A stretch of 64,000 bases of DNA from positions 44,190-108,189 of the forward strand of contig CAKOGP040001758.1 of NCBI GenBank assembly GCA_933822405.4. Direction: 5' to 3'. Shown here in pieces: positions 63,143 to 64,000 of the stretch. The DNA is from Cylindrotheca closterium (taxonomy: Eukaryota; Bacillariophyta; Bacillariophyceae; Bacillariales; Bacillariaceae). The notes beneath the pieces are model-generated. The model had not been told where the DNA came from, searched no databases, and saw nothing but the letters and a program-made list of their open reading frames with translations. The position numbers and the translations under genes were made by a program. Position 1 is the first letter of the stretch. Each line of letters starts with the position of its first letter.

Positions 63143-63781
63143 TCAGGAAATTCTGGCGTGCCCATTTCGTAGTTCCTCCCAGTGCTCAGACGGGAACTCC
63201 CACCATAAAAGTTGAAGTTGTTTGGGGTCCAGTCCCTCCGAGTTGTAGTTGTTCCGGTGGACGGCTAGTCGTTGGATGCCATCCCAGTAGATGTTGTCTG
63301 GTTCCGGATAATGGTCAGCGGCCCAGCGGAGGTTGGCGAGTCGTAGTGTGTGCCAGGGGCTACCCAAGGAAAGATCTGGGGGATGCCCATTGAATACATC
63401 GTTGTCGAGTGTGATGGTCGTTGCCCCGGACAAGTGGTTCCCGGTCTTTGGTCCCTGTGTCGTTTTCCCGGATGCAGAAGTTGGGTGGCTGAATAAATGT
63501 TGTAGCGAGAAAGACAGGTATTCCCAATGGAAAAGTGATGTAGTTCGTTGGAGGCTCTTGTGTGACAGCTCAGTTTTGCAGCCTTTGTTGATGCCCAGTC
63601 CCCGTGCAACTTCTTCCTTCATGAGTCGTCGAACACCCTTCTCTGTTTTGATCCATGCTCCTATTTGGTTAGGCATCGGGTCGTGTAGGGAGTGGGGTGT
63701 GTGTGCACTGCCAGATTGGGAGTAGGAGTTGCGCGGTACCAATCCCGGTGGTGTGAGGAGACTTCCCATAGGTCGGATCAC
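63143..63781 (-). pseudogene. N-terminal part of the retroelement protein
   Basis: 212 codons in another frame, ending EHWEELRNGHARIS. The homologous continuation into the RT (reading ARQNFLKQPDP) is in the RT frame, so a single frameshift around 63160 separates them. The WWEFPSEHWEELRNG segment is typical of the residues just before the RT fingers in such elements. No gag zinc knuckle is seen. Confidence 0.6.
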
Positions 63782-64000
63782 AGACAGATCTCAATCCAAA
63801 CTGTCCCATGTCCATTGTGCCCGACAATCAATTCTTGTCCGAACCACCAGTAGCCGTTCTTGGGTGACGGCATCTCCTATTGCTGTTGCCTTGATAGTAC
63901 GGCAATTGATATTGTAGCCAGCTTCTCTCCATCTAGTAGTTGTAGGTTTGCTTGTTGGTCCGTACTGCCACAAAGTTGGGTCCGAGCGCCAGGATTCAAT

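Larger units (their letters stand above)
59678..64000 (-). mobile_element. Decayed DIRS-like (tyrosine-recombinase) retroelement, incomplete at right edge
   Basis: All recognisable parts lie on the minus strand: an N-terminal region (63781-63143), reverse transcriptase (~63170-62300), RNase H, a zinc-binding segment and a helical segment like the N-terminal domain of tyrosine recombinases. No LTRs or envelope are visible. The 5' end is beyond position 64000; the 3' limit is uncertain and may reach the 193-bp repeat. DIRS-like placement rests on the order RT-RNase H-recombinase-like and is tentative, since no recombinase catalytic R-H-R-Y set was found; the 59678-60344 stretch has only broken frames where it would lie. 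Confidence 0.65.

Overview
This window is nuclear DNA of a photosynthetic eukaryote, most likely a raphid pennate diatom (a Seminavis-like genome is my guess; the sequence alone does not name the species). Genes are compact, on both strands, and either intronless or split by short GT-AG introns (about 80-180 bp). The gene set fits a diatom: a digalactosyldiacylglycerol synthase, proteins with a signal peptide followed by a Phe at the cleavage site (the heterokont plastid presequence), FEA1-type low-iron periplasmic proteins, fasciclin and vWD cell-surface proteins, helicase-associated-domain repeat proteins without a helicase, a membrane-anchored LRR protein, and members of a diatom-expanded family of unknown function with Phe/Trp-rich motifs.

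Layout. 1-919: 5' part of an LRR membrane protein (minus). 1.4-4.35 kb: DGDG synthase in four exons. 4.9-5.6 kb: a MITE-like element with terminal inverted repeats. 6.0-16.8 kb: a DUF1997-like protein, a beta-propeller membrane protein, a kinesin-4-like motor, an IQ/Cys-rich protein, an unknown coiled-coil protein and a plastid-type PfkB sugar kinase. 17.2-27.3 kb: three copies of a secreted vWA-vWD gene in a tandem array with an exact 3,879-bp period. Between the copies lie two kinds of pseudogene fragment, one from the PfkB gene on the left and one from the gene on the right, so the duplication and a later deletion can be reconstructed. 27.6-27.75 kb: three adjacent stem-loops. 28.2-30.65 kb: two paralogous double-module proteins of unknown function, the second frameshifted. 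31.1-44.97 kb: a START-domain protein, a thioredoxin-like 2Fe-2S/TPR protein, uroporphyrinogen-III methyltransferase, a ten-repeat HA-domain protein, a pRiA4b-ORF3-like protein, an endonuclease-III-like glycosylase, an F-box protein and a GT11-like glycosyltransferase. 45.3-49.4 kb: a tandem FEA1-like pair. 49.5-51.2 kb: an ArsB/citrate-type permease with two compensating frameshifts. 51.7-54.8 kb: a tandem pair of glycerophosphodiester phosphodiesterases. 55.97-58.57 kb: a seven-exon, four-domain fasciclin protein. 59.0-64.0 kb: a 193-bp direct repeat and a decayed DIRS-like retroelement running off the right edge.

How genes relate. Several neighbours are tandem paralogues (vWA-vWD x3, Phe/Trp-motif x2, FEA1 x2, GDPD x2), so local duplication is the main force shaping the region. 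The FEA1 pair points to iron acquisition. The SUMT gene (siroheme/tetrapyrrole) and the adjacent 2Fe-2S/TPR gene share a ~30-bp upstream element, which suggests co-regulation. The vWA-vWD and fasciclin genes encode extracellular or adhesive proteins. A palindrome, TACCGGTA, recurs in intergenic DNA across the whole window.
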